Below, in pieces: positions 9,131 through 18,398 of a DNA stretch of 64,000 bases. The DNA is from Natronoarchaeum philippinense. GTDB lineage: Archaea; Halobacteriota; Halobacteria; Halobacteriales; Natronoarchaeaceae. The first letter of the stretch is position 1; every line of letters begins with the position of its first letter. Both the position numbers and the translations under genes were made by a program. The stretch is taken from assembly GCF_900215575.1 (NCBI RefSeq), contig NZ_OBEJ01000002.1:124001-188000 (forward strand). Reading direction: 5' to 3'. Under the pieces are notes generated by a model. That model made no database searches and was not told the DNA's origin. It was given only the letters and a program-made list of their open reading frames with translations.

Positions 9131-10060
9131 TTAGACGTAGGTGAACCAGTCGGCGTACTCGTCGCTGGGGTCTTCGACGAGGTCGAAGAACGTCTGTTGG
9201 ATCTCCTCGGTGACCGGACCGCGCGTGCCCGACCCGATCTCGACGTTGTCGACCTGCCGGATCGGCGTCACCTCGGCGGCGGTGCCCGTGAAGAACAGCT
9301 CGTCGGCGGTGTGGAGCTGGCCGCGCGAGATCGTCGCTTGGTCGTGGACCGTGTAGCCAAGATCGCGGGCGACCTCGATGACGCTCTGGCGCGTGATACC
9401 GTCGAGGATCGACTGGGAGAGCGCCGGCGTATAGAGCTCGCCGTCTTTGACCATGAAGATGTTCTCGCCGGGGCCTTCCGCGACGTAGCCCTCCTTGTCG
9501 AGCACGATGGCCTCGGTGTAGCCGTTGCGCCGGGCCTCCTCGCCGGCGAGCATGCTGTTGACGTACAGCCCCGTCGTCTTGGCGTTGGTCGGAATCTGGC
9601 TGGAGGAGTGCTTGCGCCACGACGAGACCATCACTTCGACGCCCTTCTGCAGGGCGTCCTCGCCGAGGTACGTACCCCACGGCCAGCACGCGATGGCGAC
9701 CTGCGTCGGGCAGTCCTTCGGGCTGACGCCGAGGCTGTTGTAGCCATAGAACGCGACCGGCCGGATGTAACACGACTCCAAGTCCTGCCGGCGGATGAGC
9801 TCCATCGTCGCCTCGGTGAGCTCCTCGCGGTCGTGCTCGATGTCCATCTCGTAGGGCTTTGCCGACTCGTAGAACCGGTCGAGGTGGGCGTCCCAGCGGA
9901 AGATCGCCGGGCCGTCGGCGGTGTCGTAGCAGCGAACGCCTTCGAAGATGCCGGTACCGTAGTGGAGACCGTGCGTGAGGACGTGCACCTGGGCGTCGTC
10001 CCAATCTTGGAACTCGCCGTCCATCCAGATGGTGTCGACGTCCATCTCGTCAAATCCCAT
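9131..10060 (-). CDS. ilvE: Branched-chain amino acid aminotransferase
   Basis: 309-residue fold type IV PLP aminotransferase for the last step of leucine, isoleucine and valine synthesis. The PLP lysine is in NAKTTGLYVNS, with family motifs THGLHYGTGIFEGVR near residue 30, AEGPGENIF and TGTAAEVTPI. Length and motif order are normal for branched-chain aminotransferase rather than D-amino acid transaminase or aminodeoxychorismate lyase. It is transcribed alone. Confidence 0.95.
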   Translation of the reverse strand: MGFDEMDVDTIWMDGEFQDWDDAQVHVLTHGLHYGTGIFEGVRCYDTADGPAIFRWDAHLDRFYESAKPYEMDIEHDREELTEATMELIRRQDLESCYIRPVAFYGYNSLGVSPKDCPTQVAIACWPWGTYLGEDALQKGVEVMVSSWRKHSSSQIPTNAKTTGLYVNSMLAGEEARRNGYTEAIVLDKEGYVAEGPGENIFMVKDGELYTPALSQSILDGITRQSVIEVARDLGYTVHDQATISRGQLHTADELFFTGTAAEVTPIRQVDNVEIGSGTRGPVTEEIQQTFFDLVEDPSDEYADWFTYV

Positions 10061-10177
10061 GGGTGAGCCATTGATGCCCCGTCGTTAAGAGTGTTCACGA
10101 TTTGCACGCGACGGCGGACTCGCACGCTTCCGAACGATTCGTGCTCATCTCTGGTGAGGCGACGCCGAACGAGGGAT

Positions 10178-10347
10178 CGAAGCGTCTTACGCTTCGGCGT
10201 CCTCGCGAACGCCAGTGAGCGAGGGCTCGGAGGACGCATCGCGTCCTCCGGCGTCCTGACGAGGAAGGCGAGCCGGGGTTCGACGAGTTTACTCGTCGGT
10301 ACCCTGACGAGGAAGGCGAGTCAGGGCTCGAAGCGTCTTACGCTTCG
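10178..10347. repeat. Cluster of short perfect hairpins and direct repeats
   Basis: Four small hairpins occur within 170 bp between ilvE and the kinase gene. CGAAGCG/CGCTTCG pairs at 10178-10196 and again, identical, at 10329-10347; a 10-bp stem with a 3-base loop lies at 10228-10250; CGACGAG/CTCGTCG lies at 10281-10298. The sequence CCTGACGAGGAAGGCGAG also occurs twice (from 10255 and 10303). The last hairpin overlaps the stop codon of the minus-strand kinase gene. Termination or transcript-end protection for the information operon is possible. Confidence 0.75.
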
Positions 10348-10943
10348 GCGTCCAGCAGCGCCCACAGTCGCTCGCGGTCGCCGTCCATCCGCTCTAGAAG
10401 ATCGCGGAACTCGGCGCGCGTCTCGGCCGTCACGTCGACGGCGACCATCCCGCGGTCTGGCTGGCCGTAGACGACCGTCGCGCCCTCGGGCGCGGCCAGC
10501 ACCGCCGGGAGCGTCGCAAGATCTTCCTCGCCGTCGACGACGACGGTCGTCGGACCGTCCCGGGCGACGGCGTCGCCGAGCGCCGTCAGCAGTTCGACGG
10601 TCAGCGTGCCCGCTGGATTGGTGGCGGCGATGCGGTCGGGCGGGGCTTCGACCGTCTCGCGCACCTCGTCGTCGACGGCTTGGCGTTTCGTGCGGCCATC
10701 GACCAGCGCGACATCGGGCCGTCGGTCGGCCTGCTCGAAGTGGTAGGTGACGATGTCGCCGACGGCGATCAGGGGCTCGCCGGCGTCGGAGAGTAACTCC
10801 TCGGCGTCGGTGTAGAGGGGGCCAAGCGGGTCCTTGAACGCCGATCGAAGCTCGTCGGGAAGCCGAACGACGATTGTGGCGTCGCTCTCGGGACGGGCGG
10901 CGTCAGCGGCATCGTTCTGGGAAGCGCCGTCCTCGGGAGCCAC
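10338..10943 (-). CDS. GTP-dependent dephospho-CoA kinase
   Basis: 201-residue protein of the DUF359 family, shown in archaea to be the GTP-dependent dephospho-CoA kinase that completes coenzyme A synthesis. Family motifs: RSAFKDPLGPLYTDAEELL, GDIVTYHFEQADRRPDVALVDGRTKR (conserved Asp/Arg/Lys cluster) and VDGEEDLATLPAVLAAPEG. The Asp/Ala-rich 20-residue N-terminus is variable. It is the last gene of the minus-strand operon from aIF2-gamma, a common archaeal arrangement. Confidence 0.9.
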   Translation of the reverse strand: MAPEDGASQNDAADAARPESDATIVVRLPDELRSAFKDPLGPLYTDAEELLSDAGEPLIAVGDIVTYHFEQADRRPDVALVDGRTKRQAVDDEVRETVEAPPDRIAATNPAGTLTVELLTALGDAVARDGPTTVVVDGEEDLATLPAVLAAPEGATVVYGQPDRGMVAVDVTAETRAEFRDLLERMDGDRERLWALLDAEA

Positions 10944-10949
10944 GCTGCG

Positions 10950-11147
10950 TTACCGGACTTTCAGCGCGTACGCGCCGGGCTCGGTCACTTCCATCTCGTC
11001 TGCGATGCCGCTCTCTTCGGGGTGGGCGATGAACACGTAGCCCGCCCAGTCCTCGGTGAGGCTGCTCGACCCACAGCCATCGCAGGTCTGCTGGTCGGGA
11101 TCGTTCACGCGGTGGCACTCGCGGCAGACGAGTCGGTCCTCGGCCAT
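10950..11147 (-). CDS. spt4: Transcription elongation factor Spt4 (RNA polymerase subunit E'')
   Basis: 65-residue zinc-ribbon protein that partners Spt5 on RNA polymerase to aid processive elongation. The Zn site is CRECHRVN at residues 8-15 and CDGCGSSS at 22-29, followed by DWAGYVFIAHPEESGIA, the conserved core. Its ATG overlaps the stop codon of the upstream rpo7 gene, so the two are translationally coupled. The gene is normal in length and composition. Confidence 0.96.
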   Translation of the reverse strand: MAEDRLVCRECHRVNDPDQQTCDGCGSSSLTEDWAGYVFIAHPEESGIADEMEVTEPGAYALKVR

Positions 11148-11719
11148 CAGCTCTCACCGGCTTGCGCCTGACGCTTGCGCCGCTCCTCTTCGAGCCAGCC
11201 GTGCTTGCCGAGGCCGGGCTGTTTGGCCGTCAGGCCGATCTTGGAGTCTCGCGGGTTGCGCTCGTCGATGCTCTTGGTGACGATGCGCGCCCGGACGGCG
11301 TCGTCGGTCCCCAGCGCGCGGTCGGACTCGTTCGAGGCGAGCCGCTGGTTCTCCGAGTCGAAGGCCAGATACTCGTTGGAGATCTGCGAGACGTGAAGCA
11401 GGCCGTCGACGGGGCCGATCCCGACGAACGCACCGAACTCCACGGTCTCGACGACCGTCCCGTCGACGACCTCCTGCATCTGGGGGTCGAACGTGACGGC
11501 GTCGAACTCGGCCTCGTAGTAGACGCCCGGCCGGTTCGGCAGGACGGCGCCCTGACCGATGTCGTGGACGTTGACGACGCTGACGACGGACCCGACGTCC
11601 TCGTCCATGCGCCCTTCGAGCTTGTCTTGGAGTAGCTTCTTGACGAGCTCCGGCGTGACGTTTGCGAGCTCGCGCGGCGGTACCTCGACCGTATCCTTCA
11701 ATCTGACCCGTTTGTACAT
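11147..11719 (-). CDS. rpoE1: DNA-directed RNA polymerase subunit E' (Rpo7)
   Basis: 190-residue RNA polymerase stalk subunit, equivalent to eukaryotic Rpb7, binding Rpo4 and nascent RNA. An N-terminal RNP-like domain starts MYKRVRLKDTVEVPP and an S1 RNA-binding domain follows (GTVVETVEFGAFVGIGPVDGLLHVSQIS). The start at 11719 matches the family; an open frame upstream has no such similarity. The gene lies three bases downstream of the PIN-domain gene in the same operon. Confidence 0.96.
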   Translation of the reverse strand: MYKRVRLKDTVEVPPRELANVTPELVKKLLQDKLEGRMDEDVGSVVSVVNVHDIGQGAVLPNRPGVYYEAEFDAVTFDPQMQEVVDGTVVETVEFGAFVGIGPVDGLLHVSQISNEYLAFDSENQRLASNESDRALGTDDAVRARIVTKSIDERNPRDSKIGLTAKQPGLGKHGWLEEERRKRQAQAGES

Positions 11720-11721
11720 TG

Positions 11722-12159
11722 CTATGGTTGAGTAACTGCGAGTTTGTTCTTGCCCCTTAAACCAATTACTGCGACGCCCGCGTCGAGCGTGCGCTCTTGG
11801 AGCGGCTGGTCGTTCGTGACGACGTAGTCGGCGATGCCCTCGCGGGCGAGCTCGACGACCGCGTCGTCGGCGTACGACGCCTCGGTATCGACTATCAGAC
11901 ACCGTTCCGTCGCCAGATCGTGTCCCACGCTCGCGGCGATGCCTTCCTCACCGCCCTTCTCGGACAGCTTTCGGAGCTCTTCGACGACCGACTGGGGTGT
12001 AGTCGGCTCGTACCCGTCTGCTCGCGGCTCATCGCCGCTCGCTTGTTCCGGTGCGCGCGGCGCACCGTTGAGCAGCCGGTCCAGCTCGTCGAACAGCCGG
12101 ACGTCGAGTTCCACTGGCATCATCAGCGCGTTCGTGTCGACGACGACGGTCGGTGCCAT
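11722..12159 (-). CDS. PIN-domain nuclease-like protein (Fcf1/Utp24-like)
   Basis: 145-residue PIN domain. Acidic metal-binding residues are visible in VVVDTNALMM (Asp8), PQSVVEELRKL, DTEASYADDAVVELA and YVVTNDQPLQE. A Gly/Asp-rich insertion follows residue 30. The position between aIF2-gamma and rpo7 is conserved in Euryarchaeota and suggests a role in RNA or ribosome maturation, like eukaryotic Fcf1/Utp24, rather than a VapC toxin. No antitoxin gene is adjacent. Confidence 0.85.
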   Translation of the reverse strand: MAPTVVVDTNALMMPVELDVRLFDELDRLLNGAPRAPEQASGDEPRADGYEPTTPQSVVEELRKLSEKGGEEGIAASVGHDLATERCLIVDTEASYADDAVVELAREGIADYVVTNDQPLQERTLDAGVAVIGLRGKNKLAVTQP

Positions 12160-12160
12160 C

Positions 12161-13393
12161 CTATCCCTGTAGCGTGCCGATGCCGATCAGCCGCCAGCGA
12201 GCGCCCACACGGCGGTTGATCGCGATTTTGGCACCCTCGGCGGCGCAGACGGGCCGCTTGAGCGCGACCTCGCACTCGTCGCCGCGGGCGCTCGTGACCG
12301 ATCCGACCGTCGTCGCGGTGCCGATCGTCAGCATCAGCGGCTCGCCGGTCGAAATCTCGTCGACCTCGCCGCTGTCCTGCCCGACGATCCGATCGAGCAG
12401 ATCGACCTCCATCTCGAAGGAGTTCCACGTCGGCGGGAGCGTCTCCGGCGGTCCGGCGAGCTGTCCCGCGAGCGCGTCGCCCTTGGTGAGACTGGGGTCG
12501 AGCCCGGTGCCGACGCCGAGCAGTCCGCCCGGCGAAACTGTGTCGACGTTCTCGCCGCCGGCCTGCAGCGATCGGATTTCGGTCGTGATCGGGCGGTACT
12601 CCGACTGCCCGCCTTCCTCGACCTCGCGGCCGGGGCGGATCTCGATCTCCTCTCCGTCGTTCAGTTCTCCCTGTGCGAGCGAACCGCCGAGCACGCCGCC
12701 GGTGAGGTCTTCCCAAGTCGTCCCCGGCCGATTGATGTCGAAGCTCCGCGCGACGTGCATCCGGGCGTCGGCGTCGGGATCCCGATCCGGCGTCGGGATC
12801 TCCTCCTCGATCGCTTGGATCAGCACGTCCATGTTGACCTCCTGCTGGGCGCTGATCGGGACGATCGGCGCGTCCTCGGCGACCGTGCCCTCGACGAACT
12901 CTTGGATCTCTTGGTAGTTCTCGCGGGCGCGCTCGGCGTCGACGAGGTCGACCTTGTTCTGGACGACGACGATGTTGTCGATGCCGATGATATCCAGCGC
13001 CATCAGGTGCTCTTCGGTCTGGGCCTGCGGGACCGGCTCGCTGGCGCTGACGACAAGCACCGCACCGTCCATGATCGCGGCGCCGGACAGCATCGTCGCC
13101 ATCAGCGTCTCGTGGCCGGGCGCGTCGACGAACGACACGGTGCGGAGCGGCTCGCTCTCGGTGCCGTCCTCGCAGGTTTCCTCGGCGGTGTAGCGTTCGG
13201 GTGCCTCCTTGTCCGGGCACTCGCGGAACGTCGCGTCCGCGTAGCCGAGACGGATAGAGATACCCCGCTTCATCTCTTCGGAGTGCTGGTCGGTCCACTC
13301 GCCGGACAAGGCCTGCACGAGCGTGGTCTTGCCGTGATCGACGTGGCCGACCAGTCCGATGTTCACCTCCGGTTGTCGGTGATCGTCTGACAT
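12161..13393 (-). CDS. eif2g: Translation initiation factor aIF2 subunit gamma
   Basis: 410-residue GTPase subunit that delivers Met-tRNAi to the ribosome. G1 GHVDHGKT, G3 DAPGHE, G4 NKVD and G5-region PISAQQEVN are all present, with the zinc-knuckle region ([19 protein letters not shown], two Cys visible) and beta-barrel domains II and III. ATG at 13393 gives [21 protein letters not shown]; the longer frame upstream is not supported. It heads the operon with PIN, rpo7, spt4 and dephospho-CoA kinase. Confidence 0.96.
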   Translation of the reverse strand: MSDDHRQPEVNIGLVGHVDHGKTTLVQALSGEWTDQHSEEMKRGISIRLGYADATFRECPDKEAPERYTAEETCEDGTESEPLRTVSFVDAPGHETLMATMLSGAAIMDGAVLVVSASEPVPQAQTEEHLMALDIIGIDNIVVVQNKVDLVDAERARENYQEIQEFVEGTVAEDAPIVPISAQQEVNMDVLIQAIEEEIPTPDRDPDADARMHVARSFDINRPGTTWEDLTGGVLGGSLAQGELNDGEEIEIRPGREVEEGGQSEYRPITTEIRSLQAGGENVDTVSPGGLLGVGTGLDPSLTKGDALAGQLAGPPETLPPTWNSFEMEVDLLDRIVGQDSGEVDEISTGEPLMLTIGTATTVGSVTSARGDECEVALKRPVCAAEGAKIAINRRVGARWRLIGIGTLQG

Positions 13394-13687
13394 ATGGGGA
13401 GTAATCTTGGTAGGTTTTCGCCCCGAACGACTGATAAACCTACTGTTCTCGACGCGCCCCGGCGTGACGACGCTCGCCCTCAGCGCAGCCAAGCGCCGCC
13501 ACGGAACAGTCGCGGCGCGATCCGTCGACCGCCGCCGATTATTAGATTTCGAGAATACGGTGTGACTTAATGGCGGCTGCCGATAAATTTCCGCGTATGT
13601 GCCGAATGGAAACGCCGGTCGGTCGGAGCGGCGCGCTCGTCAGAACTGGCGGCACCGCCAGCCGGGAGGCTGTCGGAGGGGATCACC
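13394..13687. other. Intergenic region between aIF2-gamma and lactate permease
   Basis: A 294-bp divergent promoter region. AT-rich patches (CTGATAAACC near 13430 and GATTATTAGATTTCG near 13536) are candidates for TATA elements of the two flanking genes. No plausible gene or RNA was found in it. Confidence 0.5.
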
Positions 13688-15397
13688 GTGGTTGACCCGC
13701 TCTTGGCGCTGGCCGCGCTCTCGCCGCTCGCAGTCGTCGCTGCTCTGCTCGTGGGTGCGCTGTGGCCAGCGACGAGGGCCATGCCGGTCGCGTGGGCGAC
13801 GGCGGCGATCGTCGGATTCGTCGCTTGGAACATGCCGGTCGAGTGGGTGCTAGCGGCCAGCATCTCGGGCGTTCTGACCGCCATCGAGATCCTTTGGATC
13901 GTCTTCGGCGCGCTCGCGCTGCTGTACACGCTGATGCGCGCCGGCGCGGTCGACCGGATCAACGCCGGGTTCGTCGCGATCAGCGAGGACCGACGGGTCC
14001 AAGTCGTCTTGGTCGGATTCTTCTTGGCGACGTTCCTCGAGGGCGTCGCCGGGTTCGGGACGCCCGCTGCCGTGGTGGCGCCGCTGCTGCTCGCGCTCGG
14101 ATTTCCGCCGCTGGCCGCGGTCGTCGCCGCGCTCGTCGGCCACGCGATCGCGACGACGTTCGGCGCCGTCGGCGTTCCGGTCCGGCCGGGCGTCGAGGAG
14201 CCCCTCGGGGCTCTCGAGTCGCTATCGAGCGCCGAGGCGATCGACGTCACGCTCCAAGCTGCCGGCGCGGCGGCGCTGTACCAAGTCGCCGTCGGCGTCT
14301 TCATGCCGCTGGTAGCCGTCGGGATGATCGTCCACTTCTTCGGCGACCCCGAAGAGCGGTCGCTGTCGGCGATCCTCGAGGTCGTTCCGCTGTGTCTGTT
14401 CGCAGGAATCGCGTTCGTCGTCCCCTTCGCCCTGACTGCGCTGTTCGTCGGGCCAGAGCTGCCGTCGATAGTCGGCGCGATGGTAGGCGCCGCCGTCGTC
14501 GTCGCCGTGTTGCGCGCGGGCTACCTGCACCCCGACGAGGAGTGGACGTTCCGGACTCGGGAGCACTGGCCGGATCACTGGATCGGGTCGATCGAACCCG
14601 GCAGCAACGGCACGTCGAGCAGCTCGGACGCTACCGACGGTCTCTCCGACGACGCCCCGGCGGCGTCGATGTCGCTCGCCCGCGCCTGGACGCCGTACGT
14701 CCTCCTCGTCGTGCTGTTGATCGCGACGCGGGATTTCACGCCGATCGGCGTCGCGCTCACCGAACTCTCGGCGCTGGCGCCCGCTTGGGATGCCATTCTC
14801 GGCACCGACATCGGCGGCGAGGTTCGGTGGGCGTACGTGCCGGGAACCTGGCTGGCTCTGAGTGCGCTGGCGGCGATCCCGCTGTTCGGGATGGACCGCG
14901 GGCAGGTCGAGAGCGCGTGGCGCGAGGCAGGCCAGAAACTCGTTTCGCCGGCCGTCGCGCTCGTGTTCGTCATCGCGATGGTCGGGATCATGACCGAGTC
15001 CGGGGCGGCGCCGAACGCGCCCAGCGGTGACAGCATGATGATCGTACTCGCTGACGCGACGGCGTCGGTCGTCGGAGACGTCTACCCGGCTGTCGCGACG
15101 GTCGTAGGCGTCCTCGGGACGTTCATCACCGGCTCGATCACCGTCTCGAATCTCACCTTCAGCCAGCTCCAGTACGACGTCGCCGTCCAGCTCGGCCTGC
15201 CGACCCACCACATCCTGGCCGCCCAGATGGTCGGCGCCGCCATCGGCAACGTGCTGGCGATCCACAACGTCATCGCCGCGCTGGCGACGGTCGGGCTCGT
15301 CGGACAGGAGGGACGGGTCGTCCGTCTCAACCTGTTTCCGGTGCTGTACTACGTCGTCGCGATGGGTGCGCTCGTCTCGGTCGTGACGCTGCTGTAA
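13688..15397 (+). CDS. lctP: L-lactate permease family transporter
   Basis: 569-residue secondary transporter with about 13 hydrophobic helices, starting at GTG. Family motifs include FLATFLEGVAGFGTPAAVVAPLLLALGFPP (about residues 115-145) and VGVLGTFITGSITVSNLTFSQLQ near the C-terminus with QMVGAAIGNVLAIHNVIAA. A hydrophilic Ser/Asp loop lies near residues 305-330. It probably imports lactate or a related monocarboxylate; no lactate dehydrogenase gene is adjacent. Confidence 0.92.
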   Translation: MVDPLLALAALSPLAVVAALLVGALWPATRAMPVAWATAAIVGFVAWNMPVEWVLAASISGVLTAIEILWIVFGALALLYTLMRAGAVDRINAGFVAISEDRRVQVVLVGFFLATFLEGVAGFGTPAAVVAPLLLALGFPPLAAVVAALVGHAIATTFGAVGVPVRPGVEEPLGALESLSSAEAIDVTLQAAGAAALYQVAVGVFMPLVAVGMIVHFFGDPEERSLSAILEVVPLCLFAGIAFVVPFALTALFVGPELPSIVGAMVGAAVVVAVLRAGYLHPDEEWTFRTREHWPDHWIGSIEPGSNGTSSSSDATDGLSDDAPAASMSLARAWTPYVLLVVLLIATRDFTPIGVALTELSALAPAWDAILGTDIGGEVRWAYVPGTWLALSALAAIPLFGMDRGQVESAWREAGQKLVSPAVALVFVIAMVGIMTESGAAPNAPSGDSMMIVLADATASVVGDVYPAVATVVGVLGTFITGSITVSNLTFSQLQYDVAVQLGLPTHHILAAQMVGAAIGNVLAIHNVIAALATVGLVGQEGRVVRLNLFPVLYYVVAMGALVSVVTLL

Positions 15398-15456
15398 ACC
15401 TGCCAGAAGAACCCGCCCGCCGGTCGACTTTTGTCCATCCACACCTACGGACGACC

Positions 15457-16449
15457 GTGCGCGAGTTCGCGTTCGAGCTGTCGCTGTGCGCTCACCTCGA
15501 AGCGACGACCGAAGACGTCGTGAGCCGCCAGCTCGGCGCCGGCGTCGACCGGCCGGGCAAGCGAATCGTCGATGTCGTCTGCGTCGAGCAGGGGCCGGCG
15601 TTCGACGAGCGGACGGCGATCACCGCCGCCGCGATTCCCGACGCTGCGATCGAGTGCGACGCCGGGTCGGGCCGGTTCCAGCCCCGCGGACGAGTCATCG
15701 AGGGGTCCCCGGAGCGCAAGCGCCGCGTCGTCGAACGCGCCGTCGAGGCGGGCTTTTTCGAGCGCGAGCGCCGCGGCGGGCGCGAGCACGTTCGGCAGGT
15801 CGCGCGCTACCCCGCCGACTGGTTCGACCGGATCGTCGGCATCGAGAACAAGCCCGATCTCGGGACGCCCGGCGACCTCGAAACCCAACTCCGCAAGGAC
15901 GCCAGCCTCGGGCTGGTCGACGAGGCGATTCTGGCGACCGAAAGCCACGTGACGGGCGCCCATCTCAATCGGATTCCCGACGAGATCGGCGTTTGGCGCG
16001 TCGATCTCTCGGCCGGCGCCGCCGAACGGATCGAGGTGCTCCGCGAGCCGACGCCGCTCGCCGTCGACGAACCGGGAATCGAACTCCACGACGAGCATCC
16101 CGGCCGGGCCGAGATCTATCCGGCGACTGCGGCCGAAAAAGCGCGGGCGCGGCGTCGCCTCGCCGAGCGCGCCTACGGAAAGGGGTGGCGCACCTACGAA
16201 CTTCCCGGCTGTGCGGCAGCCGACGCCGCCGAGCGCGAGGGAGTCGCCGGGCTTCCCTACTGTGCGTGGAAAGGGCGGTTGGTCGATCCGGCGAGCGAGT
16301 GTGGGCCGGCCTGTGGCGGGTACGACGCGGCCGAGCCGCCGGACGCCGACCTCGCCGCGGCGCGCGCGGCGTCGTCGCCGTGGGTCGCTGATCCCGAGGG
16401 ACAAAAGCGGCGACAGGCGGGTCTGAGCCGGTTCATAGACAGGGAGTGA
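15457..16449 (+). CDS. DUF5787 family protein
   Basis: 330 residues from GTG. The protein is cytosolic and rich in charged residues. The central part contains RIVGIENKPDLGTPGDLETQLRKDA, whose ExK with neighbouring acidic residues recalls a PD-(D/E)xK nuclease-type fold, and a C-terminal Cys set (GCAA, PYCAWKG, ECGPACGGY) that could bind metal. The DUF name is recalled from haloarchaeal annotation. Function not established; a nuclease role is inference only. Confidence 0.78.
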   Translation: MREFAFELSLCAHLEATTEDVVSRQLGAGVDRPGKRIVDVVCVEQGPAFDERTAITAAAIPDAAIECDAGSGRFQPRGRVIEGSPERKRRVVERAVEAGFFERERRGGREHVRQVARYPADWFDRIVGIENKPDLGTPGDLETQLRKDASLGLVDEAILATESHVTGAHLNRIPDEIGVWRVDLSAGAAERIEVLREPTPLAVDEPGIELHDEHPGRAEIYPATAAEKARARRRLAERAYGKGWRTYELPGCAAADAAEREGVAGLPYCAWKGRLVDPASECGPACGGYDAAEPPDADLAAARAASSPWVADPEGQKRRQAGLSRFIDRE

Positions 16450-16469
16450 CGGTTCTGGGACAGACCGCC

Positions 16470-17417
16470 TCACACCGGAGACAGCGATTCGTCGAGCAAC
16501 TGCTCTCCCCCCGAGTAACAGAGACACGCGACGAACGCCGTCGTCCCGAGTTTGCCCCCGGCACCGGGAAACGCGCCCGCGACGAGGACGAAGACGACGC
16601 CACACAGCGCGCCGGTGAGCGCGACCGGCACCTCGCCGTCCAGCCGCCCGGACGCCGACATACCGACGAACGACGCGCAGAACGCGACGGCGGCCAGCGT
16701 GTCGCCCGCGGCGGGCACAGCGGCCGGGAGCGCGACGGCGGCGACGGCGCCGACCAGCGCCGATCCGATCACGGCGCCGAGTCCAAGGCGGCGGCTCAGG
16801 AGGGCGGTTGCGACCGCTCCGGCGGCTGCGACCGGGACGACGAGCCGGGCGTCGTGCCAAGCGAGCGGACTCGCCGCGGCGTAGGTCGCGCCGGTCAGCG
16901 ACGCCGTCGAGACGCAGCCCAAGAACGCGATCGTCCCAAGTTTGCCGCCGAAGCCGTCGAACGCCCGGTCGGCGGCAACGTACGCGAGACCGGCCACCGT
17001 ACCGGCGGCGGCGACGTATGCGACCGACGGAAACAGCGCGGGCGAGGCCATCCCCGCGAACGAGCCGCAGTACGCCGGGACGCCGATCTCCTCTGCGGCG
17101 ACGCCGACACCCAATCCGACGAGCGCCGAGGCGAGTACCGGCCCCGGCGCGGCGTGGACGTGCAGTAAGTACGTGGCGAGCGCCCCGGCGACGACCGCCC
17201 CGGCGTCGACGGCGTCCGACCGTTCGACCGAGACCCCGTCCATCGGCCCGAGCGCCCGGTCGTACTCGGCACCGACCGCGACGGCGCCGACCAGAACCAG
17301 TCCGATCCCGACGGGTCCGGACTGGACGGCGTCGGAGACGCCGACCGCGCCTGCGAGCAGCACCGCCGGCGTCAGCCCCAGCGCGGTGTACCCGAGCCCG
17401 CGCGGCAGTACGTTCAT
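16470..17417 (-). CDS. Membrane protein with internal duplication
   Basis: 315 residues with about ten hydrophobic segments. Two halves repeat: PAYCGSFAGMAS (114-125) with GFGGKLGTIAFLGC (155-168), and VAFCASFVGMSAS (244-256) with GAGGKLGTTAFVAC (285-298), an offset of 130 residues. Conserved GGKLGT and Cys residues in membrane segments suggest a transporter or channel of paired inverted or tandem repeats, but I recognise no named family. The start is the ATG giving MNVLPRGLGYTALG; the open frame upstream is Arg/Cys-rich and unlikely. Confidence 0.8.
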   Translation of the reverse strand: MNVLPRGLGYTALGLTPAVLLAGAVGVSDAVQSGPVGIGLVLVGAVAVGAEYDRALGPMDGVSVERSDAVDAGAVVAGALATYLLHVHAAPGPVLASALVGLGVGVAAEEIGVPAYCGSFAGMASPALFPSVAYVAAAGTVAGLAYVAADRAFDGFGGKLGTIAFLGCVSTASLTGATYAAASPLAWHDARLVVPVAAAGAVATALLSRRLGLGAVIGSALVGAVAAVALPAAVPAAGDTLAAVAFCASFVGMSASGRLDGEVPVALTGALCGVVFVLVAGAFPGAGGKLGTTAFVACLCYSGGEQLLDESLSPV

Positions 17418-17615
17418 GCCTTCGATAGTTCGAGTACCGCTGTAGAGCGTTACGATCTGCGACGAAACTATCTGTCCGATGAGGCTCAGGGGAGTGGACG
17501 GCGCACCGTCTGCGTGGTCGTCCGGATGCGAGCAGGTTCGTAGAAGATATGGCACGCGACGGCGTAGGCAGAGAGGACTGGCAGGCAGTGCGCCGTCGAT
17601 CTTCCCTCCAACACA

Positions 17616-18398
17616 ATGCGATCTGACAGCTACCATTCGACAGACAGCGGCGACCCCACCGCCGTGAACGACGCGCCGACAGGCTCCGACGACGAGCGTG
17701 CCGACCACGAGCGATCAGTGACGTTCACCCGAAGCGGGCTCCGGGACGGCTTCATCAAGTGCGTCCCCGTTTCGCTCGGCGTGGCGGGCTACGGCGTCGC
17801 CTTCGGCGTCCTCGCCCAGCAGGCGGGCCTGAGCGTCGCCGAGGCAACCCTGATGAGCGCGACCGTCGTCGCCGGCGCGGCCCAAGTCATCGCGGTCGAA
17901 CTCTGGGCGGACCCGATCCCGGCTGCGCTGGTCGTCGGCACCGCATTCATCGTCAACCTGCGGTACACGCTGATGGGCGCTGCGCTGCGGCCGTGGCTGC
18001 GCGAGCTGACGCCGCTGCAGGCCTACGGGAGCGTCTTCTTCATGGCCGACGAGAACTGGGCGTTGACGATGGGCGAACTCCAGTCGGGGAGCCGGAAGGG
18101 GGCGTTTCTCCTCGGGAGCGGCCTCGCCATCTGGGCCTTTTGGATCGGCTCGACGGTGCTCGGCGCGACGGCCGGCGCGGCGGTCGGCGAGCCCTCCCGG
18201 TACGGGTTGGACTTCGTACTGGTGGCGGTGTTCCTCGCCATCGCGGTCGAACTATGGGACGGCGCCTCGGACCTCGCGCCGTGGGGCGCCGCGCTGCTCG
18301 CGGCCGTGCTGGGCGCCCAACTGCTCCCAGGAAGCTGGTACATCCCGCTCGGCGGCGTCGCCGGCTTTCTCGTGGAGGTGATCCGAGTTGAGTCCTGA
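17616..18398 (+). CDS. azlC: AzlC family branched-chain amino acid exporter, large subunit
   Basis: 260-residue membrane protein of the AzlC/YgaZ family, the large component of a branched-chain amino acid exporter. The motif FIKCVPVSLGVAGYGVAFGVLA begins the conserved domain after a hydrophilic 40-residue N-terminus; GLSVAEATLMSATVVAGAAQ and NLRYTLMGAALRPWLRELTPLQ are further family signatures. The stop codon overlaps the start of azlD, so the pair is co-translated. Confidence 0.92.
   Translation: MRSDSYHSTDSGDPTAVNDAPTGSDDERADHERSVTFTRSGLRDGFIKCVPVSLGVAGYGVAFGVLAQQAGLSVAEATLMSATVVAGAAQVIAVELWADPIPAALVVGTAFIVNLRYTLMGAALRPWLRELTPLQAYGSVFFMADENWALTMGELQSGSRKGAFLLGSGLAIWAFWIGSTVLGATAGAAVGEPSRYGLDFVLVAVFLAIAVELWDGASDLAPWGAALLAAVLGAQLLPGSWYIPLGGVAGFLVEVIRVES

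Noticed and set aside
11722-12159. VapC-type toxin
   Set aside because: No antitoxin gene is adjacent and the position in the aIF2-gamma/rpo7 operon is that of a conserved archaeal PIN protein.
14222-15442. Long minus-strand reading frame opposite the lactate permease
   Set aside because: Its translation is Arg/Asp/His-rich and repetitive, the normal mirror image of a high-GC membrane gene; the permease frame has clear family motifs.
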